DNA of 64,000 nucleotides from Bacteroidales bacterium (GCA_017546125.1 JAFYXO010000039.1:62001-126000), one strand, 5' to 3'; positions 18,124 to 28,112 are shown, counted from the first letter of the stretch. The notes: generated by a model not told the origin, from the letters alone. A program made the numbers and translations.

Positions 18124-19218
18124 ATGAGACTGCCAAGACTGACAATACTCGACAGATATATCATGAAGAAGTTCATCGGAACATTCTTCGTGGCATTGGC
18201 GTTGATTATTGTCATCGTCATCATATTCGACATCAGTGAGAAAATCGATGATTTTGTAGACAACGAGGTAACGCTTCGTGAGATAGCATTTACCTACTAC
18301 GCAAACTTCATCCCCTACTTTATGAATATGTTCAGCGCGATATTCGTATTCATAACGGTAATTTTCTTCACATCCAAACTGGCCGGTGACAGTGAGATAA
18401 TAGCAATGCTCTCCGGCGGTATCAGTTTCAAGAGACTGATGGTCCCATACCTCATATCCGCCCTGATTATCGCCATATTCAGCCTGTGCCTCAACCTTTT
18501 TATCATCCCTCCGGCCAACAAGACACGTCTGGAATTTGAGGGAAAATACATAAAGGGGGCCAAGTTCTACAACAACAAACGGCACATCCACTACCAGATA
18601 GCCCCTGGTGAATTTGCTTACGTAGAGTCGTTCAGCACATGGAACAACACCGCATACAGATTCACCCTGGAGAGCATTAAAGATAATGAGATGATCTCCA
18701 AGATCAGTGCAGAGACTGCTGCATGGGACTCTACAAAGCAGGCCTGGACCCTTCGAAAATATTTCAAAAGGGACTTTGTCAACGGGAAAGAGAAGATATC
18801 CTTCGGCGCTGAACTGGACACAGTGATTAACCTGACCATTGATGACTTCTACCGCAGGGAGAACACAGTAGAGTCTCTTGACTATTTCCAGCTCAATGAA
18901 CTCATAGAGACCCAGAAGATGAGGGGAGACACCATGGTCAAATACTCCCTGATCGAAAAAAACAACAGATATGCCATGCCGTTCTCGGCATTCATCCTTA
19001 CTATAATAGGTGTATCCCTCTCCTCAAAGAAACGTCGTGGGGGTATAGGTATAAACTTGGGTGTAGGTATTGCTTTAAGCTTCTCCTATATTCTGTTTAT
19101 GAGATTCAGCCAGATGTTCGTATTTACAGACACTCTGCCACCAGTCATTGCGATCTGGCTGCCTAACGTACTATACGCAATTATAGGAGCCATCCTATAC
19201 AGAATGGCTCCCAAATAG
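18124..19218 (+). CDS. LptF/LptG-family LPS transport permease
   Basis: 364 residues with the family start LTILDRYIMKKFIGTFF, three membrane segments before and three after a periplasmic domain. The length matches E. coli LptG (360). With the permease at 13938 it would form the LptFG heterodimer of the LPS exporter. It is the last gene of the alaS run and faces the convergent dehydrogenase gene across 24 bases in which I see no strong hairpin. Confidence 0.88.
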   Translation: MRLPRLTILDRYIMKKFIGTFFVALALIIVIVIIFDISEKIDDFVDNEVTLREIAFTYYANFIPYFMNMFSAIFVFITVIFFTSKLAGDSEIIAMLSGGISFKRLMVPYLISALIIAIFSLCLNLFIIPPANKTRLEFEGKYIKGAKFYNNKRHIHYQIAPGEFAYVESFSTWNNTAYRFTLESIKDNEMISKISAETAAWDSTKQAWTLRKYFKRDFVNGKEKISFGAELDTVINLTIDDFYRRENTVESLDYFQLNELIETQKMRGDTMVKYSLIEKNNRYAMPFSAFILTIIGVSLSSKKRRGGIGINLGVGIALSFSYILFMRFSQMFVFTDTLPPVIAIWLPNVLYAIIGAILYRMAPK

Positions 19219-19242
19219 CAATAACTGAGGAATTACCCTTTA

Positions 19243-20190
19243 TTATAATTTCTTGGAGATTTTGTCGAGCATATCATCCACCATCGCATCAATATCCCAT
19301 TGAGGATTCCATCCCCACTCTTCGCGGGCACAGGTATCATCAAGTTTGTTGGGCCATGATGCAGAGATTTGTGCCTTCACAGGATCGACGTCGTAGTCAA
19401 ATACTGCATCCGGGATACGTTGTTTGATCTTCTCAAACAGCTGCGTAGGGGTAAAGCTCATACAGGTGATATTGAAACTGTTCCTGTGTACAAGTTTGGT
19501 CGGATCTGCCTCCATAAGCTGAGTAATCGCATTCAGCGCATCTGGCATATAAAGCATATCCATATATGTATCCGGAGGGATAGGACAAGTATAATGCTTG
19601 TGTTTGAGTACCTCATAGAACACCTCTACAGCGTAGTCTGTAGTACCACCACCAGGAAGGGCTCCGTTAGAGATGATACCTGGGAAACGGACACTGCGGG
19701 TATCAACACCAAATCTGGTAAAATAGTAATCCGATAGCAACTCTCCTGAAACCTTGCATACACCATAAATGGTATTTGGTCTCATTACTGTATCTTGTGG
19801 GGTATCATCGTGTGGAGTATTCTCTCCGAAAGCACCGATAGAACTTGGGGTAAACAGTGCTGTTTTATACTCTTTAGCCAGAGCAAGGGAGTTCAGAAGG
19901 GCTCCCATATTGATTTTCCAAGCGAGTTCAGGATTCTTCTCTCCTGTAGCGGAGAGTAGTGCCACCATATTGAAAATGGCATCGATATTATATTTCTTGA
20001 CTACTGCTTCAAATGCATTGATGTCCAAGATATCGAGCTTTTCCGTTATCGCCATTTCAGACATTTTTGCCACCATATCGTCTCTCAAATCGGCAGCAAC
20101 TACATTGTCGTAGCCATAATGTTTCTGGAGATAAGGTACCAATTCCGTACCTATCTGTCCACCTGCACCAACTATAAGTATCCTTTTCAT
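19243..20190 (-). CDS. SDR-type L-threonine 3-dehydrogenase (NAD-dependent epimerase family)
   Basis: 315 residues, an extended short-chain dehydrogenase: the nucleotide motif GAGGQIGTEL at the start, TPSSIGAFGENTP around the catalytic Ser, and YGVCKVSGE as the YxxxK pair. The GGGTTDYAVE and SFTPTQLFE segments are typical of the bacterial threonine dehydrogenases of this fold, which convert threonine to 2-amino-3-ketobutyrate. An epimerase on nucleotide sugars is the main alternative, but the absence of sugar genes nearby and the motif set favour Tdh. Confidence 0.85.
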   Translation of the reverse strand: MKRILIVGAGGQIGTELVPYLQKHYGYDNVVAADLRDDMVAKMSEMAITEKLDILDINAFEAVVKKYNIDAIFNMVALLSATGEKNPELAWKINMGALLNSLALAKEYKTALFTPSSIGAFGENTPHDDTPQDTVMRPNTIYGVCKVSGELLSDYYFTRFGVDTRSVRFPGIISNGALPGGGTTDYAVEVFYEVLKHKHYTCPIPPDTYMDMLYMPDALNAITQLMEADPTKLVHRNSFNITCMSFTPTQLFEKIKQRIPDAVFDYDVDPVKAQISASWPNKLDDTCAREEWGWNPQWDIDAMVDDMLDKISKKL

Positions 20191-20212
20191 TCTCGCTTAA
20201 TTTATATTTATA

Positions 20213-20220
20213 CAAAATTA
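20213..20220 (-). promoter_or_regulatory. -7 element for the threonine dehydrogenase gene
   Basis: Minus strand TAATTTTG (TAnnTTTG) 22 bases before the ATG at 20190, in a very AT-rich divergent spacer. I find no exact -7 match for the opposite GSCFA gene. Confidence 0.5.
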
Positions 20221-20263
20221 GATAATTTTTCCACTTATGATTCTTTTTATTTATTTTTATCAC

Positions 20264-21052
20264 ATGGAAAAATGGATAAATAAAGGGGAGAAAATTATCT
20301 CGTTCGGTTCATGTTTTGCCACTGAGATGGGAAAAGAGCTCAGCAATGGGGGTTATGATATTATGAATAACCCGTTTGGAGTCCTTTTCAACCCTGTATC
20401 CATAGCCAACTCCATCCACAGACTCTTATCCGGGACACATTTCACTGATGGGGATGTGATAGAGAGGGATCCACTCTACGGAAAAAACTCAGGCCTTATC
20501 ATCCCAAAAAGCTACGCATCGTTCTATCATCACGGGAGCTTTGCAGCTGCCTCACCGGATGAATTTTTGGCCAAAGCCAATGGATCATTGGATGAGAGTG
20601 CACGCTATTTTAAGGAGGCCTCCACAGTAATAATAACCTTCGGCACCTCATGGGTATTCAGACATATCGGGAGAGACATTATCGTATCAAATTGCCATAA
20701 GGTACCTGCATACGAGTTCCGCAGGGAGAGGCTCGAAATAGAGGAGATTGTGGAGATGTATTCCTCACTTATCCAAGATCCTCGTCTGGGGAAGGAGAAA
20801 CAATGGATATTTACTGTCAGCCCCATACGACACATGAAAGATGGTCTGCACGGCAATCAGATATCGAAAGCAATATTGCTACTGGCTATAGAAAAAATGT
20901 GCGCATCTTTCGATAACGCACACTATTTCCCATCTTATGAAATAGTTCTGGATGAGCTCCGGGACTACTCGTATTTTGCAGAAGACACCGTCCACCCCTC
21001 TCCCGAGACCATCAAAATAGTCTGGGAGAGATTCAGACAGGAATATCTTTAG
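20264..21052 (+). CDS. GSCFA-domain protein (SGNH-like hydrolase fold)
   Basis: 262 residues from the ATG at 20264 (MEKWINKGEK), preferred to an upstream ATG at 20237 in the AT-rich spacer. The name-giving motif FGSCFATEMG lies near the N-terminus; NNPFGVLFNP, ITFGTSWVF, FTVSPIRHMKDG and a C-terminal DTVHPSP block (Asp-x-x-His) are SGNH/GDSL-like catalytic blocks. It probably hydrolyses or transfers an acyl or carbohydrate ester. There is no signal peptide, so it should be cytoplasmic. The stop codon overlaps that of the convergent DUF5723 gene. Confidence 0.85.
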   Translation: MEKWINKGEKIISFGSCFATEMGKELSNGGYDIMNNPFGVLFNPVSIANSIHRLLSGTHFTDGDVIERDPLYGKNSGLIIPKSYASFYHHGSFAAASPDEFLAKANGSLDESARYFKEASTVIITFGTSWVFRHIGRDIIVSNCHKVPAYEFRRERLEIEEIVEMYSSLIQDPRLGKEKQWIFTVSPIRHMKDGLHGNQISKAILLLAIEKMCASFDNAHYFPSYEIVLDELRDYSYFAEDTVHPSPETIKIVWERFRQEYL

Positions 21053-22449
21053 TTTTTCTTCTCTCTTTTGCAGAATTTGGATCCGAATGTTGCCTGTATA
21101 CCAAGCTTGGCATTCATAATAACCTTATCTACAGGAAGACCCTGAGGGATATAACTCATATTCATATAGTCGGTACCCAAGAAGATAGCCACGCCGTTAC
21201 GAGGGACGAACTCCAATATAAAACCTAAAGTTTTGGCTGTATTCATGAAAGAGTAGTTTACACCCACATTGAAAATATCTTTCACTTTAAGATTGTACGA
21301 AGCGGTGATGTCACTGATACCATACATGTAAGAGTAAAGAAGGCCGACACTCATAAGGTTATTGAGCATAGGTGCTTCAACACCCACATACGCTTTAGGA
21401 GTTAGGGCTCCTGAACCACCCTTGGCACCCTGCACCTCCTGCAAGTTTGCCAAAGCCATAAAGTCAGCAGATATCTTCTTCAGACTCTGGTCAATGTCAA
21501 ATTGTGCATTAATGTCCTTAAGACCCTCAAATGCTGCAGAACCTTTTGACTGGAGTTTGATAGTACCGTTCTCTGAATAGAAGATAGTACCCAAGTCTAC
21601 CACTGAAGCAGAAAAATTGACACCATCAATAACAGGATTATCCAATTTCAATTTATATTCTGCACCCAAATCTACCGCTACGCCATAACCGGCAGGAGCA
21701 AGTTTGGAGAAATCCATCTCTACCTTTGGAAGCTCACCCTCTTGTGCAGCCGGTACAAAATCTAGCCATGTACCATAAATGGTACCCTCAGCATCGGTAT
21801 TAAGCTCCCATTTATCCTGACTCATATAAATCTGTGCGTTATTGATCTTCATGTCTATTCTGTCAAGTCCTACCAGGAATTTGAGTTTGGCACCTACGGC
21901 AAGACCAGGAACCACGTCACTCAAATCTCTTCTATAACCCCCAGAAATCTGCACATAGGCATCCTGGTAAATGGTGAAATTTTTGAAGTTGTAGGTATCC
22001 TTGGCCATACCTTCCTTCAGGAACATGAACAGATCCGATGGGACATTCATACTGAGATTCATTCTTTCAGCTATATCGAATGTGACATACCCTTTAGGGC
22101 CAACATAGAAACCTGCCCCTAAAAGATCGGTATCGAATGCCATCTGAATCCTTGGCTGTGCTGGAAGGAGGGCTTGGAACTCTGCACTTGAAACATTCTG
22201 ATTAAGGTATGTATACAGCTCCCCATTCTTTGGGAACAGAAAATTGGAAACACCTATATTGCTATTCACATTCAAAGACAAATCACCTAACACTGGAAGG
22301 GTGAAATAGTTTGTTTTTGGTGCGAAAGCAGGGTTCATCTTAACCCTCTGAATAGAGGAATCGAAGAAATAACTACCCCTGAGTGCCTGACCAAAAAGGG
22401 CAACAGGCAGCATCATCAAAATGAAATATGTAAATATATATTTTCGCAT
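21049..22449 (-). CDS. DUF5723-family outer-membrane protein
   Basis: 466 residues: signal peptide (MRKYIFTYFILMMLPVALFG, cleavage near residue 20) then beta-rich sequence with alternating hydrophobic residues, ending in basic residues. The start FFDSSIQRVKMNPAFAP is the typical opening of DUF5723 proteins, which resemble FadL/PorV-like barrels. It lies 11 bases after the giant lipoprotein gene on the same strand, so the two are co-transcribed and may work together at the outer membrane. Substrate or role unknown. Confidence 0.8.
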   Translation of the reverse strand: MRKYIFTYFILMMLPVALFGQALRGSYFFDSSIQRVKMNPAFAPKTNYFTLPVLGDLSLNVNSNIGVSNFLFPKNGELYTYLNQNVSSAEFQALLPAQPRIQMAFDTDLLGAGFYVGPKGYVTFDIAERMNLSMNVPSDLFMFLKEGMAKDTYNFKNFTIYQDAYVQISGGYRRDLSDVVPGLAVGAKLKFLVGLDRIDMKINNAQIYMSQDKWELNTDAEGTIYGTWLDFVPAAQEGELPKVEMDFSKLAPAGYGVAVDLGAEYKLKLDNPVIDGVNFSASVVDLGTIFYSENGTIKLQSKGSAAFEGLKDINAQFDIDQSLKKISADFMALANLQEVQGAKGGSGALTPKAYVGVEAPMLNNLMSVGLLYSYMYGISDITASYNLKVKDIFNVGVNYSFMNTAKTLGFILEFVPRNGVAIFLGTDYMNMSYIPQGLPVDKVIMNAKLGIQATFGSKFCKREKKN

Positions 22450-22460
22450 AACCGTCGTTT

Positions 22461-25400
22461 TTATAAGTTCAATGTGATACCTTTAGGGAGATTCAAGCCC
22501 AATTTGGCCTGTATATAAGAATCTGCTGTAATAGGTACACCAGAAACATTTTTGGATGTAATCTCAAAATCAACTTTAAGTTTGGCCAACTTGGTCAAAT
22601 CTGTACCGCTCATGGCTGCAATCTTAAGATTTAGTGGAGACTGGGTGGCAGAACCATCCTTCTTACATGCAGCGATAGACTGTGACACCGGCTCTGTAGC
22701 CAATACATTACCATCGCCATCCAACAGCTCAATAGAGACGTTAAAGTTTAGAGGAAGTGCGTTTTCAATCCAACCTACAAGCTGAATCTCACCCATCTTC
22801 AGAATATCTCCAATTCCGGCCTCTGTAACATCGATTTCATCAGACAACACAAACCTCATATCCTCACCGAATGCAATTGGTATCTCCAACTTATATTTCA
22901 TATCGAGAATATAGTCAGCTGTGGTCTCCACAACAATAGGTTTGGTCACATCTGTACCACCCGATATAGAGACAACTATAGAATCTGGAAGCGCCTTAAT
23001 GAGATTGGACAACCTCGCTTCTATAAAGTGTGCATCTGCTGGTGCACCGCTGTTATTTGCAGCAATCCACACGGTGGTAGTTTTCACTTTATCTGACGAC
23101 TCTGAATATGGGAGAGCAAGTTCCATCTCCATATTTGCATCCTGAACAATCGCTCCATTTTTGTATGGGGTCAGACTCAATGTTCCCACAAGTGGAATTC
23201 CTATATTTGAAGTAATGTCAAGAACTATCCTTGGATTGTCTATATCCAGACAGAAATCATCATTTCTGAAGAGATCAGGAACATCTGCCAAAGATATCGA
23301 TTCATTAATATCACCCATAGAATAATCCACCTTACCTACGATCTTCAACACGTTGATATCGGACAATGATGCAGCAAATTTCAAACTTACATCTTCGCCA
23401 GAAAGTTTATCAAGATCGATTGATGGGTTAGAGACATATATACCACCTGTCACATTCACCTCCATCTCAAAGGCTTTATCAGCTGAAAGCTCCACACCGG
23501 AGAAATCCAGATCTTCAATGGTGATTACCTGCTCAAACTTGCCATCCTTGATCTCCCCTTTAAGTGACAGCTCATTAGGGACAATAACTTCAGGAAGGGT
23601 AACTTTAATGTCTACATTTATCTCACTCTGGCTGCCGAAGTCTGGAAGATTCTCAGCCAACAAAGAGATTTTCAATGTTGTCTCTGCTATATCTATATCT
23701 GAAATTTCAATAATCTCCTTAGGGAAAGTACCCGCCTCAAAGAGTGTGAATTTCTCATACTCCTCAACTTCGAATGAGAACTCTTCTACAGAGATTTTGT
23801 CTGCTGCTATAGCTGGAACATTAACACTGAATGACACCCCTTCTGTAATCAGTTCATCCAATTCAGTAGCCGAAACCTCAGCTTCTGAGATCTCGATAGC
23901 ACCACTTACAGACATTGAAGCTGCAGCTGTATACTTGCCATCCTCACCCTTCTCAGGTTTTACCACCAACTCTTTCACAGGAAGTACAATTTGTGGAGGA
24001 AGTTCACCTTCCAAAGTGATGGTGTGTGCATCCTCATCATATTTGATCGAAGGATCTAGATCTCCCAACACCAACATCTTAGGGATCTCTATTACCAAAC
24101 CTCCCTCAGCCATATTGATATCGAGTGATGTTTCAGGTATATCGATATTGATTTCCACTTTGGGGTTACCTTTTGGGGTTACCACAAATGTCCCGAAATC
24201 TGCAACCTCACCAGGGAACTCTACAACAAACGCCACAGGCTCTGTGCTTATCGGCATCGATACTGTATTGGTGACAATCTCACAATCCGCAATGGTCAAA
24301 TCTGCATCGACCTTGGTTTCAATGACCATATCCTTTGATGGATCAGATGGAAGGAATTTGGTTTGTACTGTTCCGTCTACAAGACACTCAACTAGCACCT
24401 CAACATTCCCGTCATATCCCACTTTACCACCGGCAGCTACTGATGGCGTAATGGATTTGATATTGAATGACCCCTCATATTTTGAAGACAAGTCTATATT
24501 TTCAGCAAGTACCAACACCCCGTTTGCATCTGCCCCTTCTACCTCCATCCCTTCAGGGAAGGTGAGTTTAAGGGTAGCCATCTCTATGTTAAGTCCTGAA
24601 ACTATATTTTTGGCAGCTATGGCAAATGAGACTTTTGACTCAGGAGACATCTTGATTTTTCCAATCTTCTTAACCTCTTTAGGCAATGTAAACTCCGGAA
24701 CATCAAGCTCGATTTTAACACTCTCACTCACTTCGATAGGTTCTACCTCGACAGCCACGTTCTCAACATTCATATCAACAAACTCTACAGCGAGATCAAG
24801 CTTCATATTCTCAGACGCCTCCAAAGCCTCTTTTGAAGTCGCTGCCCCTGAAATAGAGACAAAGCCCGAAATATCTACACTCTTGGTAACGCTTAGTGTA
24901 GTCCCTTCCCACTCTGAAGGGTCAAATTTGAATGCAGTTACATCAAAAGTTCCTGAAGCGGTATAGTTATTCCCATGATTAAGGACCAATTCACTCAAAT
25001 GTATAGGCTCGTCTCCACCCTCAATCTCCAAAAGAGAAGAGAGGTCTATATCTATAGCAGGAACAATGGAGCCCTTGGTCAGGAACGGATCAATAATAGA
25101 CAGATCACACTTAACCTTGGCATTAGGGTTGAGCTTAACCTCAGAAACACTGCTTATACCATCTGGGAGCGAAAGGTTAATGGTCAATTCGTATGTCTTT
25201 TTCTCCAAATTGGCGTTAGGCAAAAGGCCATCCGGGATAGAGACCTCCACTCCGGCAGGGATATGAAGGCCATCAATAGCATCTTTTCTATAGATATGCT
25301 CCTTGACATATTCCATATTCTCCAAACCAAGAGCCAACTCATCCTCACTTGGAAGCAAATCGACAAGACCTGCTGAAATTTTCTCCTCGATGGATACAGA

Positions 25401-25829
25401 CCCCAATTCCAGATTGTTCATAATACCCTCATCGCCAAGGGAGAAAGAATAATCAAGACTCATTGCATCGGTCGAGATATCCTGATTCAACCCTTCAAGT
25501 GAGAAGTTGTATGGAGCATCGAACTGAATCCCCTTAAAAGAGATAGCATCGGACAAATCTGGAATATAGTCCGACAAAGAGAGGGAATCCTCCACCTTTA
25601 TCGAGAATGCGCCAGACTGGTCCTTGCTAAGAAAACTAACATCATTGGAATCAAGAAAGTCTGAGACTTTGATTTGCTTGGTAGAGCCCAATGGGATAGC
25701 AAGACCGGACGCTCCGATGGTCATCTCCTTGTTTAACTCTGTAATATCGTACTCCTTGTTCACACAGGATACAACAAAAAGAGATACTGCCACAAGGAGC
25801 AAGCCACTGCGTAGAACTAACTTTTTCAT
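22461..25829 (-). CDS. Giant repeat-built lipoprotein, uncharacterised
   Basis: 1122 residues from MKKLVLRSGLLLVAVSLFVV; the next residues SC complete a lipobox, with lipidated Cys at 22. The rest is acidic, beta-rich and nearly free of Cys, with strong alternation of hydrophobic residues. I see five related units spaced about 150-165 residues apart, each opening with a Pro near residues 222, 383, 539, 703 and 851 (for example LPKEVKKIGKIKMSP and LPDGISSVSEVKLNP). It reads as a string of Ig-like or jellyroll modules anchored to a membrane, probably the outer one. I do not recognise a named family. A DUF5723 barrel gene follows after 11 bases. Confidence 0.8.
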   Translation of the reverse strand: MKKLVLRSGLLLVAVSLFVVSCVNKEYDITELNKEMTIGASGLAIPLGSTKQIKVSDFLDSNDVSFLSKDQSGAFSIKVEDSLSLSDYIPDLSDAISFKGIQFDAPYNFSLEGLNQDISTDAMSLDYSFSLGDEGIMNNLELGSVSIEEKISAGLVDLLPSEDELALGLENMEYVKEHIYRKDAIDGLHIPAGVEVSIPDGLLPNANLEKKTYELTINLSLPDGISSVSEVKLNPNAKVKCDLSIIDPFLTKGSIVPAIDIDLSSLLEIEGGDEPIHLSELVLNHGNNYTASGTFDVTAFKFDPSEWEGTTLSVTKSVDISGFVSISGAATSKEALEASENMKLDLAVEFVDMNVENVAVEVEPIEVSESVKIELDVPEFTLPKEVKKIGKIKMSPESKVSFAIAAKNIVSGLNIEMATLKLTFPEGMEVEGADANGVLVLAENIDLSSKYEGSFNIKSITPSVAAGGKVGYDGNVEVLVECLVDGTVQTKFLPSDPSKDMVIETKVDADLTIADCEIVTNTVSMPISTEPVAFVVEFPGEVADFGTFVVTPKGNPKVEINIDIPETSLDINMAEGGLVIEIPKMLVLGDLDPSIKYDEDAHTITLEGELPPQIVLPVKELVVKPEKGEDGKYTAAASMSVSGAIEISEAEVSATELDELITEGVSFSVNVPAIAADKISVEEFSFEVEEYEKFTLFEAGTFPKEIIEISDIDIAETTLKISLLAENLPDFGSQSEINVDIKVTLPEVIVPNELSLKGEIKDGKFEQVITIEDLDFSGVELSADKAFEMEVNVTGGIYVSNPSIDLDKLSGEDVSLKFAASLSDINVLKIVGKVDYSMGDINESISLADVPDLFRNDDFCLDIDNPRIVLDITSNIGIPLVGTLSLTPYKNGAIVQDANMEMELALPYSESSDKVKTTTVWIAANNSGAPADAHFIEARLSNLIKALPDSIVVSISGGTDVTKPIVVETTADYILDMKYKLEIPIAFGEDMRFVLSDEIDVTEAGIGDILKMGEIQLVGWIENALPLNFNVSIELLDGDGNVLATEPVSQSIAACKKDGSATQSPLNLKIAAMSGTDLTKLAKLKVDFEITSKNVSGVPITADSYIQAKLGLNLPKGITLNL
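23199..25169 (-). repeat. Five tandem protein-level repeats in the giant lipoprotein
   Basis: The encoded protein repeats a module about every 150-165 residues. The clearest part is a Pro followed by about five residues, two hydrophobic-alternating pairs, an N/S-P or similar turn and another beta strand: units open near residues 221, 382, 538, 702 and 851. Identity between units is low, so DNA repeats are not obvious; the call rests on pattern and spacing. Confidence 0.6.
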
Positions 25830-25865
25830 AGCCGTATGTTTTAGTGTATAATTCCGTATATATCT

Positions 25866-25873
25866 CAAAGTTA
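25866..25873 (-). promoter_or_regulatory. -7 element for the giant lipoprotein gene
   Basis: Minus strand TAACTTTG (TAnnTTTG), 36 bases before the ATG at 25829 and just after the terminator of the ribosomal operon, so the lipoprotein/DUF5723 pair has its own transcription start. Confidence 0.55.
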
Positions 25874-25893
25874 TAAAGATTCTCAATAAATGG

Positions 25894-25931
25894 CAAAAAA
25901 AATAGCCAACCCCATGTTATGAGGTTGGCCA
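25894..25931 (-). terminator. Terminator of the ribosomal operon after rplQ
   Basis: Minus-strand stem GCCAACC/GGTTGGC (25905-25911 with 25923-25929) with an 11-base loop is followed by TATTTTTTTT. It sits 21 bases after the rplQ stop and ends the rplP-rplQ transcript. Confidence 0.85.
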
Positions 25932-25951
25932 TTTCTATATAGAATAAATAA

Positions 25952-26446
25952 TTATTCTGCTTTTGCCTCTTCAGCTGCAGGTGCTTCTGCTACAGGAGCC
26001 TCTACTGCAGGAGCTGCTTTTTTAGCGCGGCTACGACGAGTAGTTGCTTTTTTCTCTTCCTTCTTAGGAGCAGATGCTAGAGCTGCTTCGTTGAAGTCTA
26101 CCAATTCGATGAATGCAGTATCAGCTGCGTCACCTGGTCTGAAACCTGTTTTGATGATACGGGTGTATCCACCTGGACGATCAGCAATCTTAGGAGCGAT
26201 TACACGGAAAAGTTCTGTAACTGCCTCTTTTTGTTTAAGATAGCTGAATACTGTACGACGTGAGTGAGTAGAGTCATCTTTTGCTTTTGTGATTAGTGGC
26301 TCTACGTATGATCTAAGTGCTTTAGCTTTAGGCAAAGTAGTCTCAATACGTTTGTGCAAGATCAAAGATGCTGCCATATTAGCCATCAACGCTTTGCGGT
26401 GACCACTCTTACGTCCTAAATGATTAATACTTCTATTGTGCCTCAT
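25952..26446 (-). CDS. rplQ: Ribosomal protein L17 with acidic/Ala-rich tail
   Basis: 164 residues. The first 120 or so are the L17 core ([20 protein letters not shown], then [15 protein letters not shown]). The last 40 residues are a Lys-rich stretch and then an Ala/Glu/Val-rich tail, an extension common in Bacteroidota but absent from E. coli L17 (127). The start overlaps the end of rpoA by 14 bases. It is the last gene of the ribosomal operon. Confidence 0.97.
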   Translation of the reverse strand: MRHNRSINHLGRKSGHRKALMANMAASLILHKRIETTLPKAKALRSYVEPLITKAKDDSTHSRRTVFSYLKQKEAVTELFRVIAPKIADRPGGYTRIIKTGFRPGDAADTAFIELVDFNEAALASAPKKEEKKATTRRSRAKKAAPAVEAPVAEAPAAEEAKAE

Positions 26447-27458
26447 TTTCTTCTACGTTTTTCTTTTTTACTTCAATGTTGTATTTGGTAACATCGATAC
26501 CGAAGTTTAGTTTAACTCTATCCATTAGAGTATCGATCTCGTTCATAGATTTCTTACCGAAATTTCTGAATCTGATAAGCTCTGATCTTGGGATAGAAAC
26601 TAGGTCAGCAAATGTCTCGATGTTTGCTGCTTTTAGGCAGTTAAGTGCTCTTACAGATAGTTCCATATCTGAAAGCTTGGTAAGAAGAAGATGACGCATA
26701 CGTAGTGATTCTTCATCAAGTACCTCTGCAGTATTCTTCTCTGGAACAGCTTCAAGAGAGATCTTCTCATCTGAGAACAACATCAAGTGATGGATCAAGA
26801 TTTTAGCTGCCTCGGTAAGAGCTTCCTTTGGATGAATCGAACCATCGGTAGTAATCTCAAGATTCAATTTTTCATAGTCAGTTTTTTGTTCCACGCGGAA
26901 GTCCTCAACTGAATATTTCACGTTTTTGATAGGGGTGAAGATTGAATCAATTGGAATAGTTCCGATAGGAGCTGACTCTACTTTATTCTCCTCTGAAGGT
27001 ACATAACCTCTACCCTTACCAATTCTCATCTCAATATTGAGGTTGATGTTTGGCTCCATAAAGCAGATATGAAGATCAGGGTTAAGGATAGAGAAGTTTG
27101 ATAGACCATTGGTGATATCACCGGCGGTGAACTCATCTTTACCTGTCAACGAGATGTTTACAACTTCGTTTTCAACATCCTCTACCTCTCTTTTGAAACG
27201 TACCTGTTTCAAATTAAGAATAATTTCAACTACACTCTCTATAACACCAGGGATAGTATCAAATTCATGATCTACTCCGTCGATCTTGATAGAGGTGATG
27301 GCAAATCCTTCTAACGAAGATAATAGCACACGACGTAGAGCATTACCCACTGTTACACCGTAAGTAGGCTCAAGAGGGCGAAACTCAAAGCGACCGAAGG
27401 TCTCAGTTGCGTCGAGCATAATTACCTTATCTGGTTTTTGAAATGCTAAAATTGCCAT
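26433..27458 (-). CDS. rpoA: RNA polymerase alpha subunit
   Basis: 341 residues with the N-terminal assembly domain ([20 protein letters not shown]) and a C-terminal domain ([20 protein letters not shown]) that binds upstream DNA and activators. A Lys/Glu-rich tail follows. Position between rpsD and rplQ is the conserved one. Confidence 0.98.
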   Translation of the reverse strand: MAILAFQKPDKVIMLDATETFGRFEFRPLEPTYGVTVGNALRRVLLSSLEGFAITSIKIDGVDHEFDTIPGVIESVVEIILNLKQVRFKREVEDVENEVVNISLTGKDEFTAGDITNGLSNFSILNPDLHICFMEPNINLNIEMRIGKGRGYVPSEENKVESAPIGTIPIDSIFTPIKNVKYSVEDFRVEQKTDYEKLNLEITTDGSIHPKEALTEAAKILIHHLMLFSDEKISLEAVPEKNTAEVLDEESLRMRHLLLTKLSDMELSVRALNCLKAANIETFADLVSIPRSELIRFRNFGKKSMNEIDTLMDRVKLNFGIDVTKYNIEVKKKNVEENEAQ

Positions 27459-27472
27459 TTGTTTATAGTTTA

Positions 27473-28078
27473 TTATTTAGAGTACAACTCTACGATTAAT
27501 TGTTCATTGATGGTTTCAGGGATCTCTGTTCTTTCTGGTTGGTTTAGATATTTACCTGAAAGTTCAGCAGCATTCCATTCAATCCAAGAGTATTTTGAAA
27601 CCTCAGGAACTGAGTTCTGAATAACCTCAAGACTCTTTGATCTCTCACGAACACCTACAACCTCACCTGGTTTGATGATAGTAGAAGGGATGTTACATAC
27701 TTCACCGTTAAGAACGATGTGGCAGTGTGTTACAAGTTGTCTTGCAGCTGCGCGTGAAGGAGCAATACCCATTCTGTAAACCAAGTTGTCAAGACGTGAC
27801 TCAAGAAGTACGATTAGGTTTTCACCGGTAGTACGACCTTTCATCTTACGTGCTTTCTCGTATAGGTTGCTGAATTGTCTCTCTAGAAGACCGTAAGTAT
27901 ATTTTACTTTTTGTTTCTCTTTCAACTGAGTACCGTACTCAGATGATTTTTTACGTTTTTTAGCCAAACCGTGTTGTCCTGGAGGATAATTTCTCTTCTC
28001 GAAAAATTTATCTGGACCGTAGATTGGTTCTCCGAATTTGCGGGCGATTTTAGTTGTAGGCCCTGTATATCTTGCCAT
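27473..28078 (-). CDS. rpsD: Ribosomal protein S4
   Basis: 201 residues. The start [20 protein letters not shown] and the S4 RNA-binding segment ([20 protein letters not shown]) are clear. It is a primary 16S binder and in many bacteria represses its own alpha operon. No zinc-type Cys cluster is present in the N-terminal part. It lies between rpsK and rpoA. Confidence 0.98.
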   Translation of the reverse strand: MARYTGPTTKIARKFGEPIYGPDKFFEKRNYPPGQHGLAKKRKKSSEYGTQLKEKQKVKYTYGLLERQFSNLYEKARKMKGRTTGENLIVLLESRLDNLVYRMGIAPSRAAARQLVTHCHIVLNGEVCNIPSTIIKPGEVVGVRERSKSLEVIQNSVPEVSKYSWIEWNAAELSGKYLNQPERTEIPETINEQLIVELYSK

Positions 28079-28112
28079 ATAATATTACTCTTTTTAAAGT
28101 GTTATATTGAAA

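Noticed and set aside
19219..19242. Terminator between lptG-type and dehydrogenase genes
   Set aside because: I looked for a stem in this convergent gap and found none of more than four pairs.
23353..24966. 537-residue open frame on the plus strand inside the giant lipoprotein gene
   Set aside because: It is antisense to a frame with a clean signal peptide and lipobox. Its product is Ser/Thr-rich without domains, as expected from reversed acidic beta-rich codons.
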